DNA of 64,000 nucleotides from Epiperipatus broadwayi (taxonomy: Eukaryota > Onychophora > Udeonychophora > Euonychophora > Peripatidae), in assembly GCA_028023455.1 (NCBI GenBank), contig JAQFVV010012531.1:1118001-1182000 (forward strand), written 5' to 3'. This document shows, one piece after another, positions 47,119 to 59,030 of this stretch. Under the pieces are notes generated by a model. It worked only from the letters and a program-made list of their open reading frames with translations. It was not told the DNA's origin and did not search any database. A program made the position numbers and the translations under genes. Numbering within the stretch: the stretch's first letter is position 1; each line of letters starts with the position of its first letter.

Positions 47119-50100
47119 TTTTTTTTTTTTTTTGCTCTACAGTGGATTATTTAAATGCTAAATTATCTATTTTATTATTGCCATATATGTTATTTCTATA
47201 AAAAATTGATTTCAAAAATATATATAAAATTGATTTCGATCATCACAAATCTATTCATTACACTATTTTTTAAAGCAAAGTAGTCATTATCATTGAAGAA
47301 ATGCTATCTCCTATATTAGTAAATAGATTAGATGGATAAATTAAATATGGAAATAGGCCTATAAATGGTTGGATAGTATGCAGAAAAATAGAAAGATAAA
47401 TAGGTAGATAAATAGACATACACACAGCCACAGATAAAAAGATATATAGATAGAGATAAATAAACAAACAGACTGATGATAGATATGCATACACAGACAA
47501 ATGCAAATAGAATGAAAGATGGATAAACAGAGATAAATAAACAGACATATAATATAAAGATAGAAAGACAAACAGAGAAAAATAAATAAAAATAAATAGA
47601 GAAATAAATAAAAATAAAGATAGTAGATAAATAGATCAATAGATAGACATGTAAATAGATAGGTATGATATATATATATATTGTGCCATTACAATTTAGT
47701 CACTAGATAAATTTATAGTAATGTGCATGTAAGAAAAGGTAAACCAAAAATCATCATCACAATTTTATATAACCATAAAAGAAGCTGTAGGGCATCCAAG
47801 TTCAAACCCTACCAGATCAAAATTTTAAAAGCTTTAAACAGAGAGAGAGTGGGTCAACAATTATATGCTTTATTTGTTTGTGTGTTGATAGAAAGGTAAT
47901 ACACACATTTAAACTATTTAATATTTAAATTTTCTGTTAAAAAGCAAAGTTATAATGCATACATATAGGCAATGTATGTGTAAACTATTTAATTGTTTTA
48001 TATTTCAAATATTCAACATTTTAACTTTCTTTAAAACTAACCTATGCTTGATCAATTCTAATGTCTTATTCTATGCTTCTATTTTGCTTTTCTTTAATTA
48101 TAATTGGGATTTAAAAGTTACAGATTTAATTAAATAATTGGGTTATAATTACTAAGCTAGCAATTATATTATTTAATGTTAGTTTATGAATGATTTGAAA
48201 GAATGAAGGATGTGTGTACATTACATACAGAAATTTACATTTACTAAATATTGAAAGAAAAGGAAGGATTAAATCTGTCAAATTATTTTTTTTGTACAAT
48301 TTTTTGTTAAAAGAGGAAATCTGTTTAATCAGATATCGATCTTTGTAGCAATTTTTTTTTTGTAAATAATTGTTTTTCACTTTGGGAGCTTATAATGGGT
48401 GAGAGCTCTAATTTTGAAATTGTCTTATCTTAAGATCTAAAGAAGGAAGCTCAAAGATTTGAAATGTTACCTGGATGTTAAAAAAAAAAAGAAAGGAAAT
48501 AAGGATTAAGTCTTTTTTTTTTTAAAACAAAAGTGTCTGGAAAAAGGATTAAACTTTTCAGTTGAAAAATAATTTAGTTGAAAATAAATTAGAGATCTAA
48601 TTAAAACAAATTTGTCCAAAAATAGCAAGTGACGCTATCTCTGATTGGTTAAGTTAGCTAAAAATTGGATATAAAAAGTGTCTGGAATTATTATTTTTGG
48701 TGTTTATGATTCAGATTATTAAACTATCAAATTGAATGTTGAAAATATAAGAAATGGCTGGCTAGAAAAATTATATGTATGTCCCATTTTTTGCTGACCA
48801 TCTGGAGGAAGCTGCACATCACATAGGAAAGAAAAGATGTTGTGTCTAAAATAATATTCTACACCTTTCAACTGACCAGAGAAATAAGATGTTTTTAATA
48901 GAAGGAAGAAAGCATTCACCTGCATTCAAAGAAGATGAATTAATCTACTGATAAATATTAATCATCAAGTCCAATTAATTGTTCCAACAACTGATTTTAA
49001 ACTCAAGAAAATTTATAAATGTGAAAACAACCGCTGTATTTCATCCACTAAGAATCATGCTTGACAGGAAGAGAAGAAAAATTAATATAATGATTTCCAA
49101 ATTATCCACTAAAGCAAATAACCTCAATAGAGTCATCATCATCAAATAGTTATACACCTCAAGAAAGAGATTGTTCCCACGTAAAATGGAAATGGTAGCT
49201 GCAGAAATATAGACATTATACAAGACAAGTTTGAACCCTTGGAAATTCGCCACAAACAAAAGATCGGTAATATGACTTTTATATCTATTTTCTTTATGAT
49301 ATCAGTCTTAATAAACATTTTAGCAATAAAGTGGTATATTTTATTTAAAGAACTTTTAAAGACTATTCAGATCGATTAAAACAAGAATGTCTTACTAATA
49401 ATAACTTTGAGCTTCATAAATGATCTTGAATGTATGAAAATTATTTGTTTATTAATTTTACAGTTATGAAAAATATTAATGTGTAAAACAATTTTTTTTA
49501 TGGTGTTATGATTTTAGTTTTAACTAATATATTATTATTATTTTGGTTTTAAATAATATTTTGTTATTATGGGATAAAACATGCACATACATAATGATAT
49601 TTTTATATGTGTATAATTGCGAGTGAATGTGAAATAATAGGTGGTGTTAAAATATTAAATTATTTTGTCTTGAGAAAGTATAGATTTCAGCGCTTGGAAG
49701 GGAGGGGGAGATAATGATTTAAAACTCTTTTCTAAAACTTGCTCTTTCAATTCTACTAACATTTTTTTTTACATTCTATTTACATGTTAGATTTTTAAAG
49801 TATGTGTGCTAATGAGCAGATAATATTTTTTTTTTCTTGAAATACTTTTCTCATGGAGTGAAAATCATGGTCAATGTGACGTCCAACTTAATACAAAATA
49901 CATTTGAAGGGAAAGGGGGAAGAACTTAAAATTAATCTGAGGATTGTTATATAATCAATTATTATTATTATTATTCATGTCAATTTTCATATTTATCTAG
50001 AAATTTTTATGTATATGTTAGAAATGTAGTAATAAATATTAGTTTGTTTTATTAAACGAGGCGTATATATTTCATTAAGTGTAGTCTTTGTTAAGTGTGA

Positions 50101-50611
50101 TTATTCATCATCATCAATGGTTGAATATTAGTTATTTAAGATATAAGTAAATATGCTAAAATTAAGCAATAATTATGAATTTCTTTATAAAATTTAGTTT
50201 TATGTTTAGGCTTAGTCCTAGAGCTGTAGTTGAAACCCTTGTCATTATTGTTATTATTATCATCATCATCATCGTCATCAACGTTTTAATTAATGAGCTG
50301 TTTAACTGTTTAAAGGCCATAAATAAATATTGATTTTATAATATTTAGTGATTTCTTAGTATTATTATAACCACATCCCATCATCTATTTCATGCAAGGA
50401 TGAGTGAATTGCCATCCTAAATTAGTTATATATAATCTGAGCTAGTAAACTTATAAAAATATTGAAACACATTTGTTATGTTAAGATCTGAGAAATGATT
50501 TATGTCTAATATACTCCACTTTGGTTTATAGATGTTTTACTTTTACCTAAATATTAGTGCTTATAGTGATATGGCTCAAAAAGCAAAATCTCCCATTTTT
50601 ATTAGAAATAA
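47119..50611. other. No recognisable gene; degenerate GATA/AAATA tract
   Basis: 47340-47690 is a degenerate simple repeat (AGATAGAT, AAATAAAT, ACAGAC) that opens several Ser/Tyr-rich minus-strand frames. A short ATCATCATCATCGTCATCAA phrase at 50255-50280 could be the tip of an RTE but stands alone. The rest is A+T-rich. Confidence 0.5.
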
Positions 50612-50706
50612 AGTACCAAGAAGGGATTCAAACCTGGTACATGTGAAAGGTTATTAGATATAACCGTGTCTAGATTCAGATAATCTAGTGGCGCCCTGCT
50701 AGACCA
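50612..50706 (-). mobile_element. Class II tRNA-like sequence (SINE or pseudogene)
   Basis: On the minus strand: A-box-like TGGTCTAGCAGGG, an anticodon-like hairpin CTAGATT...AATCTAG, a long variable arm GGTTAT...ATAACC, and B box GGTTTGAATCC. A long variable arm is typical of tRNA-Leu/Ser. The extended anticodon stem and poor acceptor pairing argue against a working gene. Confidence 0.6.
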
Positions 50707-51440
50707 TATTCACTTAGTATTTGTTTAAACATGCACTTAACATCAAACCAAGAAATGAAAGTGGATAAGATCTACTGTCTGTATACCTGAGTTATATTTT
50801 ATTGAATTACTAGTGTACTCACTTCACGTGATTTCATTATACCTGAGTTATATTGTATCACCTCATGTGATTTCATATACCTGAGTTATAATACTTGTAA
50901 TTAATAATTTGTTTATAATTCTTATATATATATTTTGGACTCAGATATGGTAATAATATCTTTTGATGAACATCATTAATTTGTTACAATATATATATGC
51001 TAGTCATATAAACATAACTGATAAATATATACTGCTAGATAAGTTATTATTGATGATCATCAATTTCTCCAACTCTTATATTGAGAATTAGTTATATATA
51101 AAGAAATAGAGCATTCAATAATCCATATTTTATAAATGCATCATCTAATACAATGAATTCTAGAATGCGCTATTTCTTTTATATATGCCTAAGAAATTAA
51201 GCAATATAAGATCAGTTTTGAAAGCAACAACTTAGAGAGAGGCTGTGGAACAGATTACATGTGTATCTCTGAGTAAAGTTGCTTTTAAAAATAACATTAG
51301 AAATTAATCTGAAATTTTGGATGGAGTCAGATATTAAAAAAAAATAAAAAAAATAAAATTTATGTCTAAAAGATATAATGCTAATTGTAAAAAAAAAAAA
51401 AGGAAAGAAAGAACAGCAAGTGTAACAACAAGTACAAACA
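50707..51440. repeat. Spacer with a short direct-repeat cluster
   Basis: At 50790-50890 the phrase TATACCTGAGTTATA occurs three times with intervening GTGATTTCAT-type segments. The remainder shows nothing. Confidence 0.55.
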
Positions 51441-51785
51441 TCTTTTAATTTAGAAGAAATATGAACTCAAACTTTCAAGTCCCTTACAGTTAACCACTCC
51501 ATCTTATACAACTGATACACTAATCACATATATGTGAAAAACATAAATTATCTATTTTGTGCTAAACCAGCACTCATCAGTAGGTCCTAAAAATCAATGC
51601 CCAGCCCATATTAAGATAACAAATCTTCATACGTTAATGGACAGGCTTCAATCTTCTCCATCCTCCAACTTTTCAGACATCCACATCATTGATGATGAAA
51701 CACTCAAAGCCCTTCTTGATTCCAATATTGTTGTCATACCCATATTGACTTTAAGTTACTCTATACTTATATTTAAATAAAACAC
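51441..51785 (-). mobile_element. Family D monomer: hammerhead plus tRNA-like segment
   Basis: Matches the family D unit at 46 kb on the same strand (ACAGGCTTCAATCT, CATATATGTG and AACTGATACACT landmarks on the plus strand). The hammerhead at 51541-51590 keeps CTGATGA and a 5-bp stem II (GTGCT/AGCAC), but GAAA has become AAAA. About 60 nt further on the minus strand comes a tRNA-like stretch: ATGGAGTGGTTAACTG (A-box-like) and GAGTTCATATTTC (decayed B box). The 73-codon ORF on the plus strand is incidental. Confidence 0.65.
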
Positions 51786-54720
51786 CTCAAGTAAACTAAA
51801 TAAAAAATTTCTAACAACATTAAAAAATAAGCACAGTACAGGAATATGACAATTATCACAATAATGGTGAAAATAGAAACAATTCTGGAATACATAGATA
51901 TTCTTTTAAAATCATAAAATCAATGAAAAGTTCCATTCATGGGAAGTTTTGCTGAAAAATACAATAGATTATATCAATTAGAGAATAAAAAAAATATACA
52001 GAAAAGCTTTACTACAAAGACATCACCCAATAAATACACTTTTAATGAGAGAAATTGCATCTAAAATACTTCTGTAATAGGAGATGAGCAGTGTGATCAT
52101 TATCAAAATGTAAAGCTATGAAAAGTGATGAATACTATCAGAAGTTTGAAGAAGATTTAAGAAGAATCAATAAAAAATACTGAGCAAACCATCGCACTTA
52201 ATCTGAAAAACTATTCAATGATCTACAAATTAAAAGAAATCAATTTATATATATATAGTATGGGTCACTTCTATCTTCTTTTGATACCAAGGGTGCCACC
52301 AGGTCATTAATGGCCTAGAAAAATTTATGGTGATCAAAAGTTGATGATGATGAATGCCACCAGCTAGATCCAGGGACAGAAAGAGATCTTTAAGATTGTT
52401 CAGACAATTGAGAAAAGAACACAAAGACAAACATCAACCCAAAATAATTTTAATTAATTTTCAAAGTTTATTAAATTCAAAAATAAAAAAAATCTCAGGC
52501 AAACAAAATATAAGAGTTTGACCCAGATTATTTTTCAGAGAGTATACAAGAGTTTTGAAAACATGAAATACCCTGGCAGATAAGTTCATTTTCTCACCTA
52601 TAATTTAAAAAAAAATGGGTTTATAATATCTTCCTGCTAGCGATTTATAAAAAACAATTCTAGTTTTCCTATTTAGAGATTTCAAAACAAAAGAAGTCTT
52701 GTAAGGAATATAATGAAACAGCATAGGGACCAAAAATGTCATATGTTCACAGAACAGCTCATGATATACCACTTTTAAGGCAATTCATGGTTGACCCAAG
52801 TACAAGAAAATAAAAAAAAATAGAACAAGATAAGATTACAACTTTAAGTAATCTTAAAGAGAATAAAACAAAATCTCCAATCTAGGAAAAACAGAATACT
52901 GTACTTGATAAACTGCCAACCAAAAGGTTTACAGTCTGCAGAAAAACCAAGTTTAACTAAATAAATTATAAAGAAAGACTAAAGGACAGGTGAGTAAAAA
53001 GGCAAATTATGAATGTCTGCTAAAGCATTTATCAAGGTTAATAATATAAATAATAAAAAGAAAACACTAAGCATATAAAACAGAAACTCGCAATACACTC
53101 TCAGATAAATAAATTAAAAATATGGAATCTTAAAACTAAGATTCCAATACACACTATAATAAGAAAAATACATAAAGATATTTAAATTGAATAAGCAAAA
53201 CATATTATAAAGAGAAGTTTCTTCAAAGAGTAAGCTGAGACTAATAGAGATTTAAACCCTGATTAGAAAATGAAAACATTTTACCTCAAGGCATAAATTT
53301 AATTTTGAATGGTGTCTTTCAGCATTGTACACAGTTTAGTTCTCTTTCAAGTTCTTATGCAGATTTTGGCTTACATTTATATGTTCAGGAGTCTGGAGGC
53401 AATCTTGGAGTCAATTCTGGATTAGGCTTTTATGACAGGAACTTGGTGGCATGGTCTGAAGCTCTGGAGTTCATCTTTGGAGGATTTAGTGCTGCATGTG
53501 GAGATTTCTCACAGCATATATTTTCGGCATTCTGTGTGGACATCTGCTATTTAGCAAAAAGTAGTTCATAATATGATTTCAGCAAAATATCAGATAAGGC
53601 AGAACAGCAATCTGAATAATTATTACCAGCAGAATAACAAGATTTAGCAGCTAAAATTAGTCAACAGAAAAGTACTTATAACAAGTAGCATCTGACAATT
53701 TATCAGATAATAAATCAGTCTGAAATCTGGTGCTATTTATGCGAGCCATTATCTTCTGCATTCATCTTTAATTAGCAATTTTTGACCAGGGCAAATCTCT
53801 ATCTCAGACTTAATCTTAATTGAAAATCTGACCAGGGTTCTTAACTTATCCAAAATTAATTTTTAAAAAAAGTAAATGCAAAATTAAGTCTCAGCTTTCT
53901 TTTTACAAATAAATTAAAATTAGATTACAAACAAAGAAACAGAAATACAATTAAAACTTCACCAAATTAGAATGCTTTCTTTTTTTCTTTAAAAGATTAA
54001 AACTTTCCAAAATTAAAAGCTTTTTCCAAAAGATTAAAAGTTTTCACATTAAATGTTTTTACAATTTGATTTTTAAAAAATAAGTGTCAAAAGAAACTTA
54101 TTTTAAAACTAAAAGTAAAATCTACTGAAGACAAAATTAAAATCACAGAATTTTAAAATTATCTGTGTATGTGCACTATAACATATAAAACTTTCAAATA
54201 GATTTCTTTTAAAATTTTATTAAAACAAAAGTTAGTATTAATTTCGCAATGAAACTTTTGAAATAAATAAAGCATTTGGTTCAATATATATATATATAAG
54301 AGTTCTTACATAGTGTGGGTGCTATTATTCTAAATCTCATAATGCAAGTAATATTATGTGAATAACATACAACATAGACTGCAATGACAGAGAAGTGCCA
54401 GTAGTACATAAACTTGTCTCAGAAATTATCAAGAAGCCATAAGCTATAATTACTTTGTACATTGAATAACAGAAATGGCAATGGAATATCAGAAAAAAGT
54501 CTGAATATGGTTTATTGAATATCACAAGGTCTTTAATTTAACTATTCATACTAAAGTATGGAACGTTCTTAAGAAAATAGATGTATTTGAGCATCTTATT
54601 ATTTTTATAAAAAATCTTTATGTAGAAGTTTAAAATAGTAATTAAAAAGTATATAATAAAACAAACTCATTATATGTTAATAAAGGGCTGAGGCAGTTGA
54701 TCATATTATCATACTACTTA
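51786..54720. other. Unclassified, somewhat purine-rich region
   Basis: No named element recognised. 53290-53570 is less A+T-rich with an 88-codon ORF (Ser/Gly-rich, no known domain). The text of 51.8-53.2 kb looks like an eroded coding strand but no motif could be secured. An old retroelement is possible. Confidence 0.4.
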
Positions 54721-54723
54721 TTT

Positions 54724-54781
54724 AAAGGGGATTTGAACCCAAACTTTCAAACTCCCTACAATCATCTACTCTATCTAATAT
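54724..54781 (-). other. tRNA-like terminus of the left PLE copy
   Basis: On the minus strand: TAGATAGAGTAGATG (A-box-like), GTTTGAAAGTTTGGG, and a good B box GGGTTCAAATCCCC. Its counterpart ends the right copy at 57757-57814. Either both halves of the dimer carry the same 3' end or a SINE-like end was fused to the PLE. Confidence 0.5.
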
Positions 54782-54895
54782 ATTACCAAATTCACCACTT
54801 TCTTTATTTTTCTGTAACATTTTACATAAATGCAATTTATCCACTCTATCTTCATCATTTTTTAGTAAAAACCTTTTTTGCACATATATGCATAC

Positions 54896-54940
54896 ACAAT
54901 CTTATGTTTCAACTGTCCTGTAGTCTTCTTCAGAGCTATC
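54896..54940 (-). ncRNA. Hammerhead-like motif in PLE 3' region (left copy)
   Basis: On the minus strand: CTGAAGA, a stem II GACT/AGTT, GAAAC, and a possible 5-bp stem III ACATA/TGTGT with A17. Core bases fit (position 7 is A), but stem I pairs poorly, so this is a candidate only. Confidence 0.45.
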
Positions 54941-55504
54941 ATATAATGAACAAAATAAAATAAAATACATAACTACATAAATAATAATATAAAAAATGTA
55001 AACAATAAAATAATAAAAAACAGCAACAACATAAAATATAACAATACATAATAAAACTGAAATAAATATAATCAAACCCAAATAAAATAATGCAGTTAAT
55101 ATAAAATAAAGTATCCACTATAAAATAAATATAAATGATACATGTGTACTCCTGACTGTATATATACATATTCATGAGCATCTACTAATTTAAATATTTT
55201 TTATTATTATTATTTTTAATAATCACCTAATTACTTCTATTCCTTATAAAGTTAAATTTGTTTTATTAGCTCCACCTTAATAAAATACTTAATTTTATTT
55301 TCATATAATTCTCAGCTCGATCTTAATTCATTTATTAATATTATTTTAATTTTCAAATCATATAATATATTATTTTCTTATTCATTTTTCTATTATTAAT
55401 AATATTTTATATTTATCTTTTTTTATATATCTAAAACTATAAATATTATAATCTTCTAACTTATCTACTTTTACATTAATTTTTTAAAAGCAAAAAATGT
55501 TTTT

Positions 55505-55862
55505 TGATCTGATGTGATGTACTGTGGCTTCTCCTTAAATGAAATCAAGAATATCTCAGCAATTATGCCCAGATAAACCTGGTAGCCACTTAATTTTCCA
55601 TTCCCCACTCTAAGTTTCCCCATATTCTGCTCCATCCCATTTCCACAACATAATCTTTGTCAACTCTATGGCCTTTATATCTAAATTCCCTTTATCTTTT
55701 CCCAAACCTAGCATAAAAACCAACAATTCACTTTCTGTATAATCACTTTTTTCATATTTATTCTTCTATAACTTCATTATATGTACCTTTTCTGTTTTCA
55801 AGCATTTACATTCAATTAACAAATGTCTAATATTTTCTATTCCTTCCTTACATAATTTAAAA
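55505..55862 (-). mobile_element. 5'-truncated LINE inserted in the left PLE arm
   Basis: About 356 bp nearly identical in layout to 9395-9760: 3' tip GATGTGATG, AGAAGCCACAG-type 3' UTR and the end of ORF2 (zinc-knuckle region). Its right flank AAATTATCTTATA and left flank are continuous in the right PLE arm, which lacks the insert. The insertion is therefore younger than the PLE dimer. Confidence 0.85.
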
Positions 55863-56164
55863 TTATCTTATATTCTAGCTCCCTCTATTACGTATTATTT
55901 AAACTAACTATATCTACCACCACTACAATTCTTTATTTATATACTTTAACTTTTATTACTATTATTAGATAACTCTCTCTTATAAATTTATATTATACTG
56001 TTTTATATGTAAATATTATGCTAAGTTTTTTCCCTTAATATGTAATATCCATAAATATTTTCGTGTTTATACTCCTATGTAACCATTTTTTTCAACCCAT
56101 AATTCATTTATAAGTAATTTTCTCGTTATATATTTTCTTCTATATATCTTTTTTAAGAATTATA

Positions 56165-56460
56165 TTTATACCAATGTCATCCTGATCCCAGAATCCCTAT
56201 TAAATTTTTGTTTTATATTTCTTATTATTATTGCTTCTTTTATTTTCCTTTCTTTAATATTGTCCATATGTAACATCATTTTTATTAAACTTTGTGTAAA
56301 TTTGTGCTCTGTTTCCTTCATATGTATATATATTGGTGATTTATTATCTTGTTTTTATAGAAGTTTTAGTTTCTCCCACATATTTGTTATCAATCCCACT
56401 ATTTAAACATTGTTTGCATTTTATCATATATACTCCATTAAAACAGGATTAAAACAACAT
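56165..56460 (-). pseudogene. PLE GIY-YIG endonuclease fragment (left copy)
   Basis: Minus-strand translation gives KCKQCLNSGIDNKYVGETK near 56.40 kb, followed in another frame by SPIYIHMKETEHKF and KIKEAIIIR, then NRDSGIRMT near 56.19 kb. The Cys pair before YVGET, a histidine-containing helix and the closing NRDSG motif are the usual C-terminal end of PLE proteins. Broken by frameshifts and stops. Confidence 0.75.
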
Positions 56461-56479
56461 GTCAGATAATTAATCACCA

Positions 56480-56650
56480 ATATATATATATATAAAGAAA
56501 ACAGAACACAAATTTATACAATACAAATTTATACAAATTTATACATACAGACAATATTAAAGAAAGAACAATAAAAGAAGCAACACTAATAAAAATAATA
56601 AAACCAAAATTTTAAAGAGATTCTGGGATTAGGATGACATTAGAATAAAT
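56480..56650 (+). pseudogene. PLE GIY-YIG endonuclease fragment (right copy)
   Basis: Plus-strand mirror of the left fragment. KKTEHKF, KERTIKEATLI and RDSGIRMT can be read in order. It starts downstream of the YVGET box, so it is truncated further. A tandem AAATTTATACA repeat has grown near 56510. Confidence 0.7.
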
Positions 56651-57539
56651 ATAGTTCTTAAAAAAGATATATAGAGGAAAATATATAAAGAGAAAATTAC
56701 TTATAAATGAATTATGGCTTGTAAAAAAATGGTTACATATGAGTATAAACATGAATATATTTTTAGATATTACATATTAATGAAATAAAAACTTAGCATA
56801 ATATTTGTATATAAAACAGTATAATATAATTTTTTAAGAGTGTTATATAGTAATAGTAATAAAGGTTAAAGTATATAAATAAAAAAAATATATAAAGAGT
56901 TATAGTGATTATAGATATAGTTAATTTAAATAATATGTAATAGAGGAAGCTAGAGTATAAGATAATTTAAAAAAAAAAAAAAAACAATGTTTTTTTACTT
57001 TTAAAAAATTAAAGTAAAAGTGGATAAGTTAAACGATTACAATATTTATAGTTTTTAGATATTAAAAGAATACAAATATAAAATATTATTAATAACAAAA
57101 GAATGAATAAAAATAATACATATTATATGATTTGAAAATTAAAAAGAATATTAATAAATGAATTAAGGTTGAATTGAGAATTATATGAAAATAAAATTAT
57201 TAACTATTTTATTAAGGTGGAACTAATAAAACTAAAGTTTAAGTTTATAAGGAATAGAAGTAATTAGGAGATTATTAAAAATAATAAAAATGAATAATAT
57301 ATTTAAATTAATAGTTGTTCATGAGTACATATATATATATATTTGTTTTATATTTATATTGTATATATTTTATGTTAACTGGATTATTTTATATGGGTTT
57401 GATTATATTTATTTCAATTTTATTATGTTTTGTTATATTTTATGTTTTTTTTTTATTATTTTAATTTTATTGTTTACATTTTTTATGGTATTATTTATAT
57501 AGTTATGTATTTTATTTTATTTTGTTCATTATATCATAG

Positions 57540-57580
57540 CTCTGAAGAAGACTGCAGGACAGTCAAAATGTAAGATTGTG
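57540..57580 (+). ncRNA. Hammerhead-like motif in PLE 3' region (right copy)
   Basis: CTGAAGA, stem II GACTG-CAGGA-CAGTC (5 bp, stronger than in the left copy), then AAAA where GAAA is needed (G12 lost). Predicted inactive. The pair of copies suggests the ancestor had CTGAAGA and GAAA. Confidence 0.45.
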
Positions 57581-57756
57581 AAAGCATGTATATACAATAA
57601 AAGGTTTTTTGCTGAAAAGTGTTCAAAATAGAGTGGATAAATTGCATCTACCCAATTTAACTGATATACATGATCCATATATGTGAAAAAGCTAAACAAT
57701 CTCAAATATACATATTTCATGCTGAACCAACACTCATGATCATGAGTATCAGTTAT

Positions 57757-57814
57757 ATTGGATAGAGTGGATGACTATAGGGAGCTTGAAAGTCTGAGTT
57801 CAAATCCCCTTTAA
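57757..57814 (+). other. tRNA-like terminus of the right PLE copy
   Basis: TTGGATAGAGTGGATG (A-box-like) and GAGTTCAAATCCCC (B-box-like), the mirror of 54724-54781. Confidence 0.5.
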
Positions 57815-57822
57815 TTACATCT

Positions 57823-58895
57823 ATGCACTATAATTGTATTTCAATATTACATGCTATTAATTTAAAATGGAATATTATAATTACATATTTTTTTACTACA
57901 CATTCAAGATACTATCAAATATGGCAATAGGAAAAAGCCAATATGGATTCAGGATTGTATAATAATGGTAAAACAGACTAGTAACACATTGGTGAAAGAA
58001 ATAGATAGATAGCACATTGTTGCCCTATTTATTTAAATAGTGTACTGAATATTTAATAAAGGAAGTCATATTAAATGAATTCAAAAAATATTTAGAATTG
58101 ATAAAAGAACTAGTAATAAGCTCAGACTGATGACCCTATATTTTTATACATATCAAGATTCTTATTAGAAAAACTAACTTAAAGTTTTTCTTACAGCACA
58201 AATAATTACATTGGAATATCACACTTTTCCACATCATGAAAAAATATAATTTATTAAAAACGTGCACAATGATTGAAGAAGTTGATGCTAAAAAAAGAAT
58301 AGATTGAATAAACTCCATCATCACTGTGACTAACATGCATTTGTGCTTTGTACAAAACTAAACACATGATTGATCATTTTGAAAAAAACATTACTCACAT
58401 TGTTATTAAAAGTCAAATATCAGCTTGACAGTATTTAAAAACAAACATCGTCATCATTACCATAATAATAACAACAACAATAATGATAATAATAATGTGC
58501 ATTTAGAGACAAGATGTTTTATTCTTGACTTTCTATGCTATTACATTTAATCTTATTTTAATTACATTGCATTTGATTGTACTAAAATAAAAACATATAG
58601 AAATAAAAATATTTGTAATGAGTTTTTTTTTAATTTTAAAAAAGTTTCCATAATTAATTTATATTTGAGGCTACCTTAATCAATAGTTGATGGTCTAGCA
58701 TTAGATTAATGTAATTTGACAAATATGTTGACTTGGATTCAAAACCTTACAATGTTTAATCATTTCAAGCCAATGACTGAATAGAATGAATTAACTAAAA
58801 ATATTTTTTAATTGGTTACCTGCCTAGAATTCTTATTAATAACCTAAAGGAAGTGACAGTTGAGTATAGTCCAAAAGCAGAGCTTCTTATTGAAA
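57823..58895. other. No recognisable feature
   Basis: A+T-rich spacer; the ORF at 58136-58336 is unsupported. Confidence 0.5.
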
Positions 58896-59030
58896 ATAAT
58901 GCCTTTTGTAGTCTTTTGTTTTATTTCTTTAATGGTTTCAACTGATTCGTTATCTAAGCTCTGATGAAGCTACGGATCACTTGAAACCATTACAGAAATA
59001 AAATAGAAGATTACAAAAAGCATTATATTC
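58896..59030. repeat. Hairpin of ~60-bp inverted arms with hammerhead-like loop
   Basis: AATGCCTTTTGTAGTCTTTT at 58900 and its near-complement ending at 59027, including TAATGGTTTCAA/TTGAAACCATTA. The centre on the plus strand reads CTCTGATGAAG, then CTTGAAACC, which resembles a PLE hammerhead core (CTGATGA...GAAAC); the left arm holds a second GAAACC in reverse. Looks like two truncated copies of a PLE-type 3' end facing each other. Confidence 0.5.

Larger units (their letters stand above)
54721..57822. mobile_element. Penelope-like element (PLE): head-to-head inverted dimer
   Basis: Left half (54721-56460) is a minus-strand copy and right half (56470-57822) a plus-strand copy of the same 5'-truncated element. 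They match along ~1.35 kb apart from a 356-bp LINE insertion in the left half. Each half starts inside a GIY-YIG endonuclease region and ends in a long 3' UTR with a hammerhead-like motif and a tRNA-like terminus. Inverted, 5'-truncated partner copies are typical of PLEs, which combine an RT related to telomerase with a GIY-YIG nuclease. The RT is absent here. The right end also contains family D pieces (57690-57760). Confidence 0.8.

Noticed and set aside
47270-47639. Overlapping minus-strand ORFs rich in Ser, Leu, Tyr
   Set aside because: Open in three frames because of the degenerate GATA/AAATA simple repeat.
47780-47850. B-box-like GGTTTGAACTTGG on the minus strand
   Set aside because: No A box at tRNA-like distance and no foldable cloverleaf.
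53305-53571. 88-codon plus-strand ORF in a less A+T-rich patch
   Set aside because: No recognisable motif, no splice context, no paralogue in the window. Possibly an old retroelement piece; not strong enough to call.
54697-55181. ORFs in the PLE left end
   Set aside because: They lie in the 3' UTR-like, low-complexity part of the element; no similarity to PLE protein motifs.
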